A stretch of DNA of 38,635 nt from contig NZ_CAHJWH010000011.1 of assembly GCF_903642205.1 (NCBI RefSeq), forward strand, positions 1 to 38,635, given 5' to 3'. The DNA is from Caulobacter sp. S45 (GTDB taxonomy: Bacteria; Pseudomonadota; Alphaproteobacteria; Caulobacterales; Caulobacteraceae). Position numbers and translations under genes: made by a program. Under the pieces are notes generated by a model. The model searched no databases, was not told where the DNA came from, and worked only from the letters and a program-made list of their open reading frames with translations. Below are positions 17,504-25,108 of the stretch, piece after piece (position 1 is the stretch's first letter; the number at the start of each line of letters is the position of its first letter).

Positions 17504-17590
17504 ATGACGCGATCGATCAGGAATTTGAACGCTCTGCTGCTCAGTCGGCAGAACGGGGTGGGACTTGAACTTCGACCCACCTCATAGCCC

Positions 17591-17685
17591 GTCATCCTCG
17601 GGCTTGTCCCGAGGATCAAGTCCGGCGCCCGTCCCAGCGCCCCGCTAACGGACGGCCGGATCCTCAGGACGAGCCTGAGGATGAC
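17591..17685. repeat. Inverted pair of palindromic intergenic repeats
   Basis: A 27-base unit at 17591-17617 (GTCATCCTCGGGCTTGTCCC..) and its imperfect reverse complement at 17659-17685. Each unit is itself a hairpin (CCTCGGGCTTGTCCCGAGG; CCTCAGGACGAGCCTGAGG). It lies after the HPr gene stop and upstream of cysS, so it could serve as a terminator for the chvI-ptsH run. It shares the GTCATCCT core with the repeat at 1772-1871. Confidence 0.75.
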
Positions 17686-17711
17686 GAGCGAGGGAGGAGG
17701 GTTGTCAAGGC

Positions 17712-17990
17712 CTATCGCTCCTCGTCGAAGCGGTCGGCGATCAGCTGGCAGAGGTCTTCCAGCGCGGCGCTCGCCTCCGCGCCCTCGGCGGTGATCTCCA
17801 GCTGCGAACCCGGTCCGGCGCCCAGCATCATAAGACCCATGATCGACTGGGCGTCGACGGTCTGGCCCTCGCGGGTGACCTGGACCTTGGCGTCGTACTG
17901 GGCTGCGGCCTTGACGAACTTGGCGGACGCCCGGGCGTGGAGGCCGCGGGCGTTGACGATCTCCACGGTGCGCGAGAGCGCCGGCCTCAC
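17712..17990 (-). CDS. ptsH: HPr-family phosphocarrier protein
   Basis: 92 residues. The phosphorylated histidine is H18 in ARGLHARASAKFV, and the HprK target serine is S49 in AQSIMGLMMLGA. It carries phosphate from EI to EIIA proteins; in alphaproteobacteria without PTS permeases it acts in regulation. The GTG start overlaps the EIIA stop (GTGA), so the two are translationally coupled. The long frame reaching 18479 is EIIA shadow upstream of this point. No ptsI/ptsP is in the window. Confidence 0.94.
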   Translation of the reverse strand: MRPALSRTVEIVNARGLHARASAKFVKAAAQYDAKVQVTREGQTVDAQSIMGLMMLGAGPGSQLEITAEGAEASAALEDLCQLIADRFDEER

Positions 17991-18391
17991 TTCTCCCCCG
18001 CCAGCACGTAGGACGCCACCGAGATGTACTTGCGCCCCGCCTGCTGGGCGTAGGCCACGCAGGTGGGCAGGTCCTCGCGCCCGCGAATGCTGGCCAGCTT
18101 GATCAGCATGGGCAGGTTCAGCCCCGCGATCACCTCCGCGTGGGCCTCGTCCATGGCGGAGATGGCGAGGTTGGATGGCGTGCCGCCGAACATGTCGGTC
18201 AGCAGGATCACACCGCCGCCGCCGTCCACGGCCTTGGCCGCCTCCACGATCTCGCGGCGGCGCCGTTCCATGTCGTCCTCCGGCCCGATGCAGATGGCGC
18301 GGACCGCAGTCTGCGGGCCCACTACATGCTCCATCGCCGAGACGAACTCCTCGGCGAGCCGGCCGTGGGTGACGATCACCAGCCCGATCAT
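17987..18391 (-). CDS. PTS EIIA component, mannose/fructose family
   Basis: 134 residues with the EIIA-Man fold signature. Phospho-histidine H9 is in GLVIVTHGRLAEEF, and the switch segment LLTDMFGGTPSNLA is at about 63-76. It would accept phosphate from HPr. With no IIB, IIC or IID partner nearby, a regulatory rather than transport role is likely, as in other alphaproteobacterial chvG-hprK-linked loci. It lies 84 bases after hprK and overlaps the HPr gene by four bases. Confidence 0.93.
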   Translation of the reverse strand: MIGLVIVTHGRLAEEFVSAMEHVVGPQTAVRAICIGPEDDMERRRREIVEAAKAVDGGGGVILLTDMFGGTPSNLAISAMDEAHAEVIAGLNLPMLIKLASIRGREDLPTCVAYAQQAGRKYISVASYVLAGEK

Positions 18392-18475
18392 GCCTTCCCC
18401 TTGCCCACGACCGGCCGGAACGTCCGGCGACGGTGGGCCTGTGCAGGCCGCTAGATACCTTGGCTGCGGGTCCTG

Positions 18476-18943
18476 TCAAAGCTCACGCCGCAGCGCCGCG
18501 TCCAGCGCCCGTTCCAGCCGAGCCAGGGTCCCGACCTCAAGGAGCGCAAGGCGCAGTCGCGGCAGTGCGAGGGCGAGCAGGTCATACCGCATCGGCGGCG
18601 GCATCCGCTCCACGGGTTCCGCCTGCGTGGCGGCTTCCACCGCAAGGTCCAGGCGAACGAAGGGCAGGGTAGGCTCGCACCTCACGCCCACGCCCCGCAC
18701 TTCGATCAGGCCCGCCAGCGGGGCAGGTGCGGCTCCGTACAACGCGCCCCCGCTGCGCCAGACGTGCACCCGATCATCGGCGGTCAGCCTCCAGCCCGAC
18801 GACAGGGCCCGAAGCGCCAGATCGCTCTTGCCGGAACCGGAGGGACCTTGGAGCAGGACGCCGCACCAGCGTCCACGACGCCGCGCCGCTATCAGGGTGG
18901 CGTGGAGGATCGGCCCCTCTGACAGCGGACCTCTTCCGCTCAC
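18476..18943 (-). CDS. hprK: HPr kinase/phosphorylase, short alphaproteobacterial form
   Basis: 155 residues, about half the length of Firmicutes HprK. It keeps the catalytic C-terminal domain: Walker A GPSGSGKS (33-40), the acidic pair in LTADDRV (about 56-57) and the family segment AGLIEVRGVGV (77-87). It would phosphorylate and dephosphorylate HPr on the serine seen at S49. The missing N-terminal domain is normal in this class. The GTG start overlaps the chvG stop by four bases (GTGA), so sensor and HPr kinase are made together. Confidence 0.93.
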   Translation of the reverse strand: MSGRGPLSEGPILHATLIAARRRGRWCGVLLQGPSGSGKSDLALRALSSGWRLTADDRVHVWRSGGALYGAAPAPLAGLIEVRGVGVRCEPTLPFVRLDLAVEAATQAEPVERMPPPMRYDLLALALPRLRLALLEVGTLARLERALDAALRREL

Positions 18944-20577
18944 ACCCGAGCCGCCGGCAGCTCCACCCGGAACGTCGCGCCTGCGATCGCGCCATCCGGC
19001 CCCGCCCGGTTGAGGGCCGAGAGCCGCCCGCCGTGCGCCTCTACGATCTGGCGCGCGATGGACAGTCCCAGCCCCGAATGGCCGCCGAAGGCGGAGCCGC
19101 CGGGCAGCTGGCCCTTGGGCCGGTTGGTGTAGAAGCGGTTGAAGATGCTCTCCAGGTTGTCGGCGGGAACGCCAGGGCCGTCATCCTCGACCTCCGCAAC
19201 GACCAGGGGTCCACCGTCCCGCCTGAGGGGGCTCAGGCGCACCCGGACTGCGCCGCCGGGCGGGCTGAAGGAGTGCGCGTTGTCGATCAGGTTGCGGAAC
19301 ACCTGCCCGAGCGGACCCTCCCGACCGGCCACCCGGTACGACGCCGCCGGGTCGGCCAGGATCAGCCGCACCTCGACGCCTCCTGCCTGAAAGTCGTAGA
19401 GCCCCACCACGTCGGCCAGGAAGCGGGCCAGGTCGAGCGTGCGCGGGTTGTCGCGCGACAGCTCCGCGTCCAGTCGCGAAGCGTTGGAGATGTCGGTGAT
19501 CAGTCGGTCCAGCCGCTTCACGTCGGCCGCCAGCACCGCGGCCAGGCGGTCGCGCCCCGCGCCGGGGGGGAGCATCTCCATGGTCTCCAGCGCCGACCGC
19601 ATCGAGGTCAGCGGGTTCTTGATCTCGTGGCTGACATCGGCGGCAAACCGCTCGATGGCGTCCATGCGGGTAGTCAGCGCGGTGGTCATGGCGTCGAGCG
19701 AGCGGGCGAGATCGCCCACCTCGTCCTGGCGCTTGGCCATGTCCGGCAGCGAGATGGCCCGGGCGCGAGACAGGCGTACGCTGTCGGCGGCGCGCGCCAG
19801 CCGCCGGATCGGCTCGGCGACCGCCCCGTTCAGCAGGATTGAGGAGCTCAGCACCGCCGCCACCGCAATGAGGATGAAGGGCGTCAGCGCCGTGCGCTGC
19901 TTGGCCACGATCTGATCCACGTCGCCGGCCTCGATGGTCAGGTCGCCCAGCACCGCCTGCACATGCTGGATCGGCACCGAGACGCTGACCAGCCGGCCGC
20001 CGCCCTCGGCTGAGCGAACCTGGGCGATCGGACGCCCGGTCAGGGCCAGCGCCACCTCGGCCTGCTCGGCGGAGTGCGCTCGCGCCTCGCGCTCGGCGCG
20101 ATGGTAGAAGGGCGACCAGGGCCACTGGAAGGGCGGATGGCCTGCGCGTCCGGCCGGGGGCAGGGGATGCTCGGTCACCTTGTCGGCGATGACGTCGGTG
20201 TCGGCGATAAGCTTGCCGCGAGCGTCGTACAGGCGCGCGTGCTCCGTACGGGGTATGGCCAGGAGTTCCAGGATCTCGCGCGCGGCGTCCGCGTCCATGG
20301 CGGGCTCCGGGTCGCCGGTCGTCGCCGCCTTGACGATGACGTAGGAGATCAGCTGGGCCTGGGTGGACAGGCTGTCGATGCGCGCCTGCACCAAGCCCCT
20401 GCTGAACTCGTTCAGCACCAGCGCCCCGACCACCAGGATCGCCAGGCCCAGCAGGTTCAGCCCCAGGATAAGCCGTCCGAGCCGCGAGCCGCCCATGCCG
20501 AGGAGGCGGCGATGGTCGGCGAGGTCGTCGGCACGGGAGGGGCTGCGGGCCGACGGCGCCGCGTTTATCGCGCTCAC
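18940..20577 (-). CDS. chvG: Membrane sensor histidine kinase ChvG
   Basis: 545 residues from GTG 20577. A transmembrane segment at about 34-56 (LGRLILGLNLLGLAILVVGALVL) precedes a periplasmic sensor domain of about 170 residues. A second membrane segment (LTPFILIAVAAVLSSSILL, 231-249) follows, then a HAMP domain and the H-box with H317 in FAADVSHEIKNPLTSMRSAL, then the NLIDNAHSFSP N-box, EDDGPGVP, and GHSGLGLSIARQIVEAHGG. ChvG senses acid or envelope stress and phosphorylates ChvI. The frame extends to 20742, but that part crosses a palindromic repeat; AGGG before GTG 20577 supports the shorter form. Confidence 0.93.
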   Translation of the reverse strand: MSAINAAPSARSPSRADDLADHRRLLGMGGSRLGRLILGLNLLGLAILVVGALVLNEFSRGLVQARIDSLSTQAQLISYVIVKAATTGDPEPAMDADAAREILELLAIPRTEHARLYDARGKLIADTDVIADKVTEHPLPPAGRAGHPPFQWPWSPFYHRAEREARAHSAEQAEVALALTGRPIAQVRSAEGGGRLVSVSVPIQHVQAVLGDLTIEAGDVDQIVAKQRTALTPFILIAVAAVLSSSILLNGAVAEPIRRLARAADSVRLSRARAISLPDMAKRQDEVGDLARSLDAMTTALTTRMDAIERFAADVSHEIKNPLTSMRSALETMEMLPPGAGRDRLAAVLAADVKRLDRLITDISNASRLDAELSRDNPRTLDLARFLADVVGLYDFQAGGVEVRLILADPAASYRVAGREGPLGQVFRNLIDNAHSFSPPGGAVRVRLSPLRRDGGPLVVAEVEDDGPGVPADNLESIFNRFYTNRPKGQLPGGSAFGGHSGLGLSIARQIVEAHGGRLSALNRAGPDGAIAGATFRVELPAARV

Positions 20578-20660
20578 GTCACAGCCCTGAGGCCCCTGAG
20601 TAGCCGACGTCGCTTCCGATCCCCTCCATCGCAGACAGGAGACTACGCCCGTAGGGAGGG

Positions 20661-20723
20661 AGAGGGCCACACGAGAGCGCGGAAGTCTTATCGAAGCGGC
20701 TTCCACGCTCTCGCGCGGCCCCT
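20661..20723. repeat. Inverted repeat inside the chvI-chvG gap
   Basis: Arms at 20661-20685 (AGAGGGCCACACGAGAGCGC..) and 20700-20723 are imperfect reverse complements, separated by a 14-base loop. A second, perfect hairpin follows at 20745-20761 (CCCCATC-CGT-GATGGGG), 17 bases past the chvI stop. No T-run accompanies either, so they look more like an inserted palindromic element, or a processing or attenuation site, than a classical terminator. Confidence 0.65.
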
Positions 20724-20777
20724 CGGTCGGCATCGCGGCCACATCCCCATCCGTGATGGGGAGGATGAGCGGAGCGG

Positions 20778-21506
20778 CTACGTCTCGCGATATCTGTATC
20801 CGACGCCGTACAGCGTCTCGATGGCGTCGAACTCGGGATCGACCACGCGGAACTTCTTGCGCATGCGCTTGACGTGGCTGTCGATGGTGCGGTCGTCCAC
20901 ATAGACCTGGTCGTCATAGGCGGCGTCCATCAGGTTGTCGCGGCTCTTCACGAAGCCGGGGCGCTGGGCCAGCGACTGCAGCAGCAGGAACTCGGTCACC
21001 GTCAGCTTCACCGCCCGCCCCTCCCACAGGCAGTCGTGACGCTGGGGGTCGAGCGTCAGCTTGCCCCGTTTCAGCGGCTTGGCGGCGGCCGCGGCGGCGG
21101 CCTGGGCGGCGGTCGGCGGGGTGTCGGGGTCCTCCTCCGCATCCGCCCGGGCGCGCCGCAACACCGCCTTCACTCGCTCGATCAGCAACCGCTGGGAAAA
21201 CGGCTTGTGCATGTAGTCGTCGGCGCCGAGGTTGAAGCCCAGGATCTCGTCGATCTCCTCGTCCTTCGACGTCAGCATGATCACCGGCAGATCGGAGGTC
21301 TGGCGAAGCCGCCGCAGCACCTCCATGCCGTCCATGCGGGGCATCTTCACGTCCAGGATCACCACGTCAGGGGGTTCGCTCTCCAGCGCCTGCAGCCCTG
21401 ACACGCCGTCATGGAAGGCCTTGACCTCATGGCCATGACTTTCCAACGCCAGTGACACGGAGGTGGTGATGTTCTCGTCGTCGTCGATGAGCGTGATCTT
21501 CGCCAT
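20778..21506 (-). CDS. chvI: OmpR-type response regulator ChvI
   Basis: 242 residues. The receiver domain has acidic residues D8-D10, phospho-acceptor D52 ([12 protein letters not shown]) and the conserved lysine in DDYMHKPF. A linker of Ala repeats at about 130-145 leads to the winged-helix DNA-binding domain ([22 protein letters not shown], then [14 protein letters not shown], then GVGYRYRET). It is the partner of ChvG, controlling envelope, acid-stress and metabolic genes in alphaproteobacteria. It leads the chvI-chvG-hprK-EIIA-HPr run, 200 bases before chvG. The pckA gene usually found divergent from chvI is not here. Confidence 0.95.
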   Translation of the reverse strand: MAKITLIDDDENITTSVSLALESHGHEVKAFHDGVSGLQALESEPPDVVILDVKMPRMDGMEVLRRLRQTSDLPVIMLTSKDEEIDEILGFNLGADDYMHKPFSQRLLIERVKAVLRRARADAEEDPDTPPTAAQAAAAAAAKPLKRGKLTLDPQRHDCLWEGRAVKLTVTEFLLLQSLAQRPGFVKSRDNLMDAAYDDQVYVDDRTIDSHVKRMRKKFRVVDPEFDAIETLYGVGYRYRET

Positions 21507-21615
21507 GCTTCGAAGGTGATCCGTTCGTGACCCAGCCGCAAGCCGTGCCTCAGCCCACCTGCTTCAGGCAAATTTAAGCCGCGACCGCCACATTACACGG
21601 GTACGGAGGACGATT

Positions 21616-23331
21616 TTGGCTGAAGAGCCGGTACATTACGAAGTCTTCATCCGTCGCACTGTGACGTCCGGTTGGACGCTTGAGCTGGCGACGGAGGCGC
21701 GCCTGCAGGCTTTGCACACCGCCGAGGACGCACTGAAGGAGCAGCGCGCCGTCGGCGTGAAGGTCAGCAAGGAGTCCCGCCAGGCATCTGGCCGCTATTC
21801 GAGCTTGGTGATCCTCTCCCGGGGCGAGCTGGAGCCGCCCCGCAGGAAAGGGCGCGCCGAAGCGGAGACCGCCGTCCCGCTTTGCGTAAGCCCGTCCGAT
21901 CTCTACTCGGTCCACGCCCGCGAGCGTATCGCCCGTCTGCTGGAAGGCTGGCTGGTCCGCCAGAACGCCACCGCCTTCGAACTCCTGCACCGGCCAGACC
22001 TGGTGGAGCGGTTGGACGCCGCAGGGCTGGAGCTGCAGCACGCCATCCAGAAGGTCGCCATTCCTGAGGCGCAGGCCACCGGCGTCTCCATTCACGAGAT
22101 CATCCGCCGCTATCAGAAACTTACGGAGGCGGCGGTGGCGCGGCTGCTCGCCGACCGTCGCAAGGGGCTGTTCCCCGATGTTTCCCACGACGGACTGGCC
22201 GCCTGCCTGCGCCGCGCCCAGGAGGCCGCCGAGCCGACCTATGTGCTGGGCGCTGCGGTAGCGGGGGCCCTGGCCTCGGAAACAGGCTGGGCGGCCAAGA
22301 TCAGTCGCCTGCTCGACATCGCCGACAGCATGGGCGAGGCGCCCGGCCTGAGCCTGCTGCTGCAGGTCATCGAGCAGCCCCTGGCGGAGATCCTCGGCGG
22401 CCGCGCTGCTTTGGGCGAGCTCCTCGGCGGCGCTGCCGATCTTGGACGCACCCTCGCCCTGATGGTGCGGCTGGTGGCTCCGGATGCAGTGGACATCCTG
22501 GCCCGCAACGATCCCGGCCTGGCGGGAGCGATCCCTCCCGTGACGCCGGAGGCGGCCCGCCTGGCCTGTTGGTTGGAAGGGACGACCTTCGAGGCGGTCC
22601 GAGCCGCCCTCGTCCGGCGGGTGCTGGGAGAGCTGCACGGCCCCCGCCGTCTGCACCCCGGCGACCCGGCCGCGGAACTCCAGACCCTGCGCGCGCTGGC
22701 GCGCCTGCTGATCCTCAGCCCCGGCGCCGCCTCGCCCGAGGACGTGCAGTCCGCCTTCGTCGACCGGTCTCGCCGGCTTGTGGGCGCCGACTTCGTCCAA
22801 AGCTATGTCGACCAATGGGGTGGCGGTGTGTTGGGGGAGGCGCAAGCCCTGGTCCGGCTCGCGGAGAATGTCGTGGGCGCAGCCAACAAGCGCGCTGCAG
22901 GCGCATGGCTGAAAGCTGCCGTCGGATCCCTGCGCTTCGAGCGTGAGCTGCGGACCGGCGCTGACAGCCCCGCCGTCAAGCTGGCCCAACTCGTCGAGCT
23001 GCGGAACGCGCTGGCCCGGACCGGGCTGGAGCCGGAGGAGCGGAGCGAAATCACCGCCAAGCTCGGTGAAGTCGCCGACCTGGTCGAGGCCAAGGCCCAC
23101 CTGATCGCCTCCATCGTGCGCGCGCCGTCCGGAGCGGCTCATCGGCTGCTGCTGTTGCTGCATCTGGCCAACGGCGATTCGGCGCCGCTCGGTCCGGTGT
23201 CGACCCGCGCCAGGACGGAGGTCCTGAAGCTGGTCCGCGATGCAGGTGTGCGCGCCGAGCTGGCGGCCTCGCAGCCGGGCGAGATGGAGCGGGTGCGACA
23301 GATGCTGCAGACAGCCGGCCTGGCGGCCTGA
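21616..23331 (+). CDS. Conserved-looking protein of unknown function, 571 residues
   Basis: I do not recognise a family. The start is TTG, fixed by GGAGGA five bases upstream (21605-21610). Residues 1-70 look like a small alpha/beta domain (HYEVFIRRTVTSGWTLELATEARLQALHTAEDAL, then VGVKVSKES). The rest is almost all helical, rich in Ala, Leu, Glu and Arg. No signal peptide or membrane segment is evident, and I see no nucleotide-binding, metal or catalytic motif. Strong GC-ending codons and the clean ribosome site make it a real gene. It diverges from chvI across 109 bases, so it could share regulation with it, and converges on the lipoprotein gene 16 bases from its end. Confidence 0.85.
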   Translation: MAEEPVHYEVFIRRTVTSGWTLELATEARLQALHTAEDALKEQRAVGVKVSKESRQASGRYSSLVILSRGELEPPRRKGRAEAETAVPLCVSPSDLYSVHARERIARLLEGWLVRQNATAFELLHRPDLVERLDAAGLELQHAIQKVAIPEAQATGVSIHEIIRRYQKLTEAAVARLLADRRKGLFPDVSHDGLAACLRRAQEAAEPTYVLGAAVAGALASETGWAAKISRLLDIADSMGEAPGLSLLLQVIEQPLAEILGGRAALGELLGGAADLGRTLALMVRLVAPDAVDILARNDPGLAGAIPPVTPEAARLACWLEGTTFEAVRAALVRRVLGELHGPRRLHPGDPAAELQTLRALARLLILSPGAASPEDVQSAFVDRSRRLVGADFVQSYVDQWGGGVLGEAQALVRLAENVVGAANKRAAGAWLKAAVGSLRFERELRTGADSPAVKLAQLVELRNALARTGLEPEERSEITAKLGEVADLVEAKAHLIASIVRAPSGAAHRLLLLLHLANGDSAPLGPVSTRARTEVLKLVRDAGVRAELAASQPGEMERVRQMLQTAGLAA

Positions 23332-23347
23332 CTTGCCGCCGCAGGGC

Positions 23348-23872
23348 TCAGCCCAGCTTGCCACGATTCAGGCGGCCGAGATCGCCCTCATAGCCGACCA
23401 GCCGCCACACGCCATCCTCGTCATGGAACACCAGGGTGCAGGGTCCCTCGTGGCGTGTCACCACGCACACCGACCCGTCGCCGATGGCGTGCAGGAAGGC
23501 GTCGATCTGAAGCCGGTTGGGTAGGGGCTGGTCGGGTGAGTAGCCCACCCGGATCGCCACGGCGCGGAAGGTCTGGGGCTGCACGAGGGCGTCCACGCCC
23601 ACGTCCACCAGAGGACCCGCGAGCACGGCGCCAAGCGCCTGCCAGCTGGCGTTTCCGTGGGTCTGGGCCTGCTCGGCGATCAGGCGGGATTTCAGCTGCG
23701 CCTTCAGCGCTGGCCGGTCTACGTGGGCGTCGAAGGTCTGCTGGTCGCCGTCGCGGATCGCCACCAGGAAGGCGTGGATGTCGCCGGCCGCCTCGAACTT
23801 CGGCACGGTCGCGCAGCCGCCCAATGCGATGGCGAGCAGGGCGGGGGCGGCGAGACGGCGGAGCAGGCGCAT
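23348..23872 (-). CDS. Putative lipoprotein, DUF2939-like
   Basis: 174 residues from ATG 23872, chosen over a TTG two codons upstream because AGAGG then has normal spacing. An N-terminal signal (RLLRRLAAPALLAIALGGC) ends in the lipobox LGGC. The mature part, with FLVAIRDGDQQTFDAHVDRPALKAQLKSRL and later VWRLVGYEGDL, resembles the DUF2939 group of small envelope proteins of unknown role. It follows rimM by 11 bases, where trmD usually sits, so it is probably transcribed with the ribosomal operon. Confidence 0.75.
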   Translation of the reverse strand: MRLLRRLAAPALLAIALGGCATVPKFEAAGDIHAFLVAIRDGDQQTFDAHVDRPALKAQLKSRLIAEQAQTHGNASWQALGAVLAGPLVDVGVDALVQPQTFRAVAIRVGYSPDQPLPNRLQIDAFLHAIGDGSVCVVTRHEGPCTLVFHDEDGVWRLVGYEGDLGRLNRGKLG

Positions 23873-23883
23873 GGCCAAGACCT

Positions 23884-24423
23884 CTACTCCGGTTGCGGCG
23901 ATTGTTCGACGTCCGGCTCACGCTCGCCGACCTCCAGCGGCGGGACCACGACGATGCGCCGCTCCGCGAGCTTCACCTCCGGTACGACATCGCGCGTGAA
24001 AGGGACCAGACGGGTCGGCCCTCCCCTGCCGGGATCCAGTTCCAGCACATCGCCCGCGCCGAAGTTGTGCACGGCCTTGACCCGGCCGAGAGGTGCGCCC
24101 TCCAGCGTCGCCGCTTCCAGGCCGATGAGGTCGGCGAGATAGAACTCGTCCTCCTCAGGCGGCGGCAGGGCCTCGCGTGGCACGTAGAGGCGCAGGCCCC
24201 GCAGGGCGTCGGCCGCCTCCTTGCTGGCGACCTCCGCCGCACGCCCGATCACCGCGCCCTTCACGGCGCGCGCGGTCTGCAGCGTCAGGACGGCCGAGCC
24301 GTCCTCACGGGTCAGCGCTCGGTAGCGGAGCAGGGCGAGCGGGTCCTCCGTGTAGGCTGTGATGCGCAGCTCGCCCCGCACGCCAAACGCCCCAGCGACC
24401 CGGCCTACGAGGATGGGTTTCAT
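23884..24423 (-). CDS. rimM: Ribosome maturation factor RimM
   Basis: 179 residues from ATG 24423 (MKPILVGRVAGAFGVRGELRITAYTEDP). This N-terminal GRVAGAFGVRGELRI block and the C-terminal PRC-barrel (EDEFYLADLIGLEA, then GRVKAVHNFGAGDVLEL, then VPFTRDVVPEV) are diagnostic. RimM helps 30S head assembly near protein S19 and 16S processing. The frame extends to 24555 through repeat-like sequence that is not part of the protein. It is downstream of rpsP as usual, but no trmD or rplS follows. Confidence 0.96.
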   Translation of the reverse strand: MKPILVGRVAGAFGVRGELRITAYTEDPLALLRYRALTREDGSAVLTLQTARAVKGAVIGRAAEVASKEAADALRGLRLYVPREALPPPEEDEFYLADLIGLEAATLEGAPLGRVKAVHNFGAGDVLELDPGRGGPTRLVPFTRDVVPEVKLAERRIVVVPPLEVGEREPDVEQSPQPE

Positions 24424-24615
24424 CAGATCGCGATCCCTCCGCCTAGCAGCGGGAGGGGCAGCGGTGGGGATATATGCGCGACAGGCATGGAAACGGGCGG
24501 ATGGCGCGGCCAGCGCCCTTCGCTTCGTCACCCGGGCGCGCACCCCCACCCCCAACGCTTCCCCTTCGAGGGGGAAGGTAGGAGCGCCTCGCCGCCATCA
24601 CTGCCTGAGCAGAGC
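24424..24615. other. rpsP-rimM gap with palindromic, repeat-like sequence
   Basis: 192 bases between rpsP and rimM, long for this operon. It contains a strong hairpin, TTCCCC-TTCGA-GGGGGAA at 24559-24575, and C- and G-rich stretches near each end (GGAGGGGCAGCGGTGGGG; CACCCCCACCCCCAACG) that are roughly complementary. Without a T-run, the hairpin is more likely part of an inserted palindromic element or an mRNA processing site than a terminator. Confidence 0.5.
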
Positions 24616-25035
24616 TCAGGCCTCGGCGGTCTCGGCCACGGGCTCTTCAACCGACTCGGGTACAGGGGCGGCAGACGCGGCCGCGGCGGCTTCGGCGCGG
24701 TCGGCTTCGCGCTGGGCGCGCTCGGTGGCGCGTTCCTCGGCCTTCTTGCCGGGCTTGCCCTTCTGCGGGTTGTGGCCGTGCTTCCATTCGACCATGCCCT
24801 GGGTGGACAGGAAGCGGGCCACGCGGTCGGTGGGCTGGGCGCCCTTGGACAGCCACTCCTGCACCCGCTCCAGCTTCAGGGTGAAGCGCTCGGGATGGTC
24901 CTTGGCCAGCAGCGGGTTGAAGGTGCCCACCTTCTCGATGAAGCGGCCGTCGCGGGCCGAATGGCTGTCGGCGATGACGATGGAATAGTAGGGGCGCTTC
25001 TTGGCGCCGCCGCGTGCGAGACGAATTTTCAGCAT
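24616..25035 (-). CDS. rpsP: 30S ribosomal protein S16
   Basis: 139 residues. The S16 core ([20 protein letters not shown], then [14 protein letters not shown], then [13 protein letters not shown]) occupies about 1-85. It is followed by a Lys-rich stretch ([19 protein letters not shown]) and an Ala/Glu-rich acidic tail. E. coli S16 stops at 82 residues; such tails are common in alphaproteobacteria. It stabilises the 30S body. It lies 73 bases after ffh in the ffh-rpsP-rimM order. Confidence 0.98.
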   Translation of the reverse strand: MLKIRLARGGAKKRPYYSIVIADSHSARDGRFIEKVGTFNPLLAKDHPERFTLKLERVQEWLSKGAQPTDRVARFLSTQGMVEWKHGHNPQKGKPGKKAEERATERAQREADRAEAAAAASAAPVPESVEEPVAETAEA

Positions 25036-25108
25036 TTCTCTTGATCCTTCAGGAGTTTGTCGGGTCTACGTTCCGCCTCGGGGATGAGGCGGGTTCAAGG
25101 GGCGGAGT

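Noticed and set aside
20578-20742. N-terminal extension of ChvG
   Set aside because: It is encoded by a palindromic repeat; the product from GTG 20577 starts normally before the first membrane segment.
21574-23364. 596-codon frame antisense to the unknown gene at 21616-23331
   Set aside because: The plus-strand frame has a perfect GGAGGA ribosome site and a natural composition. The minus frame is Q/G/R-rich shadow.
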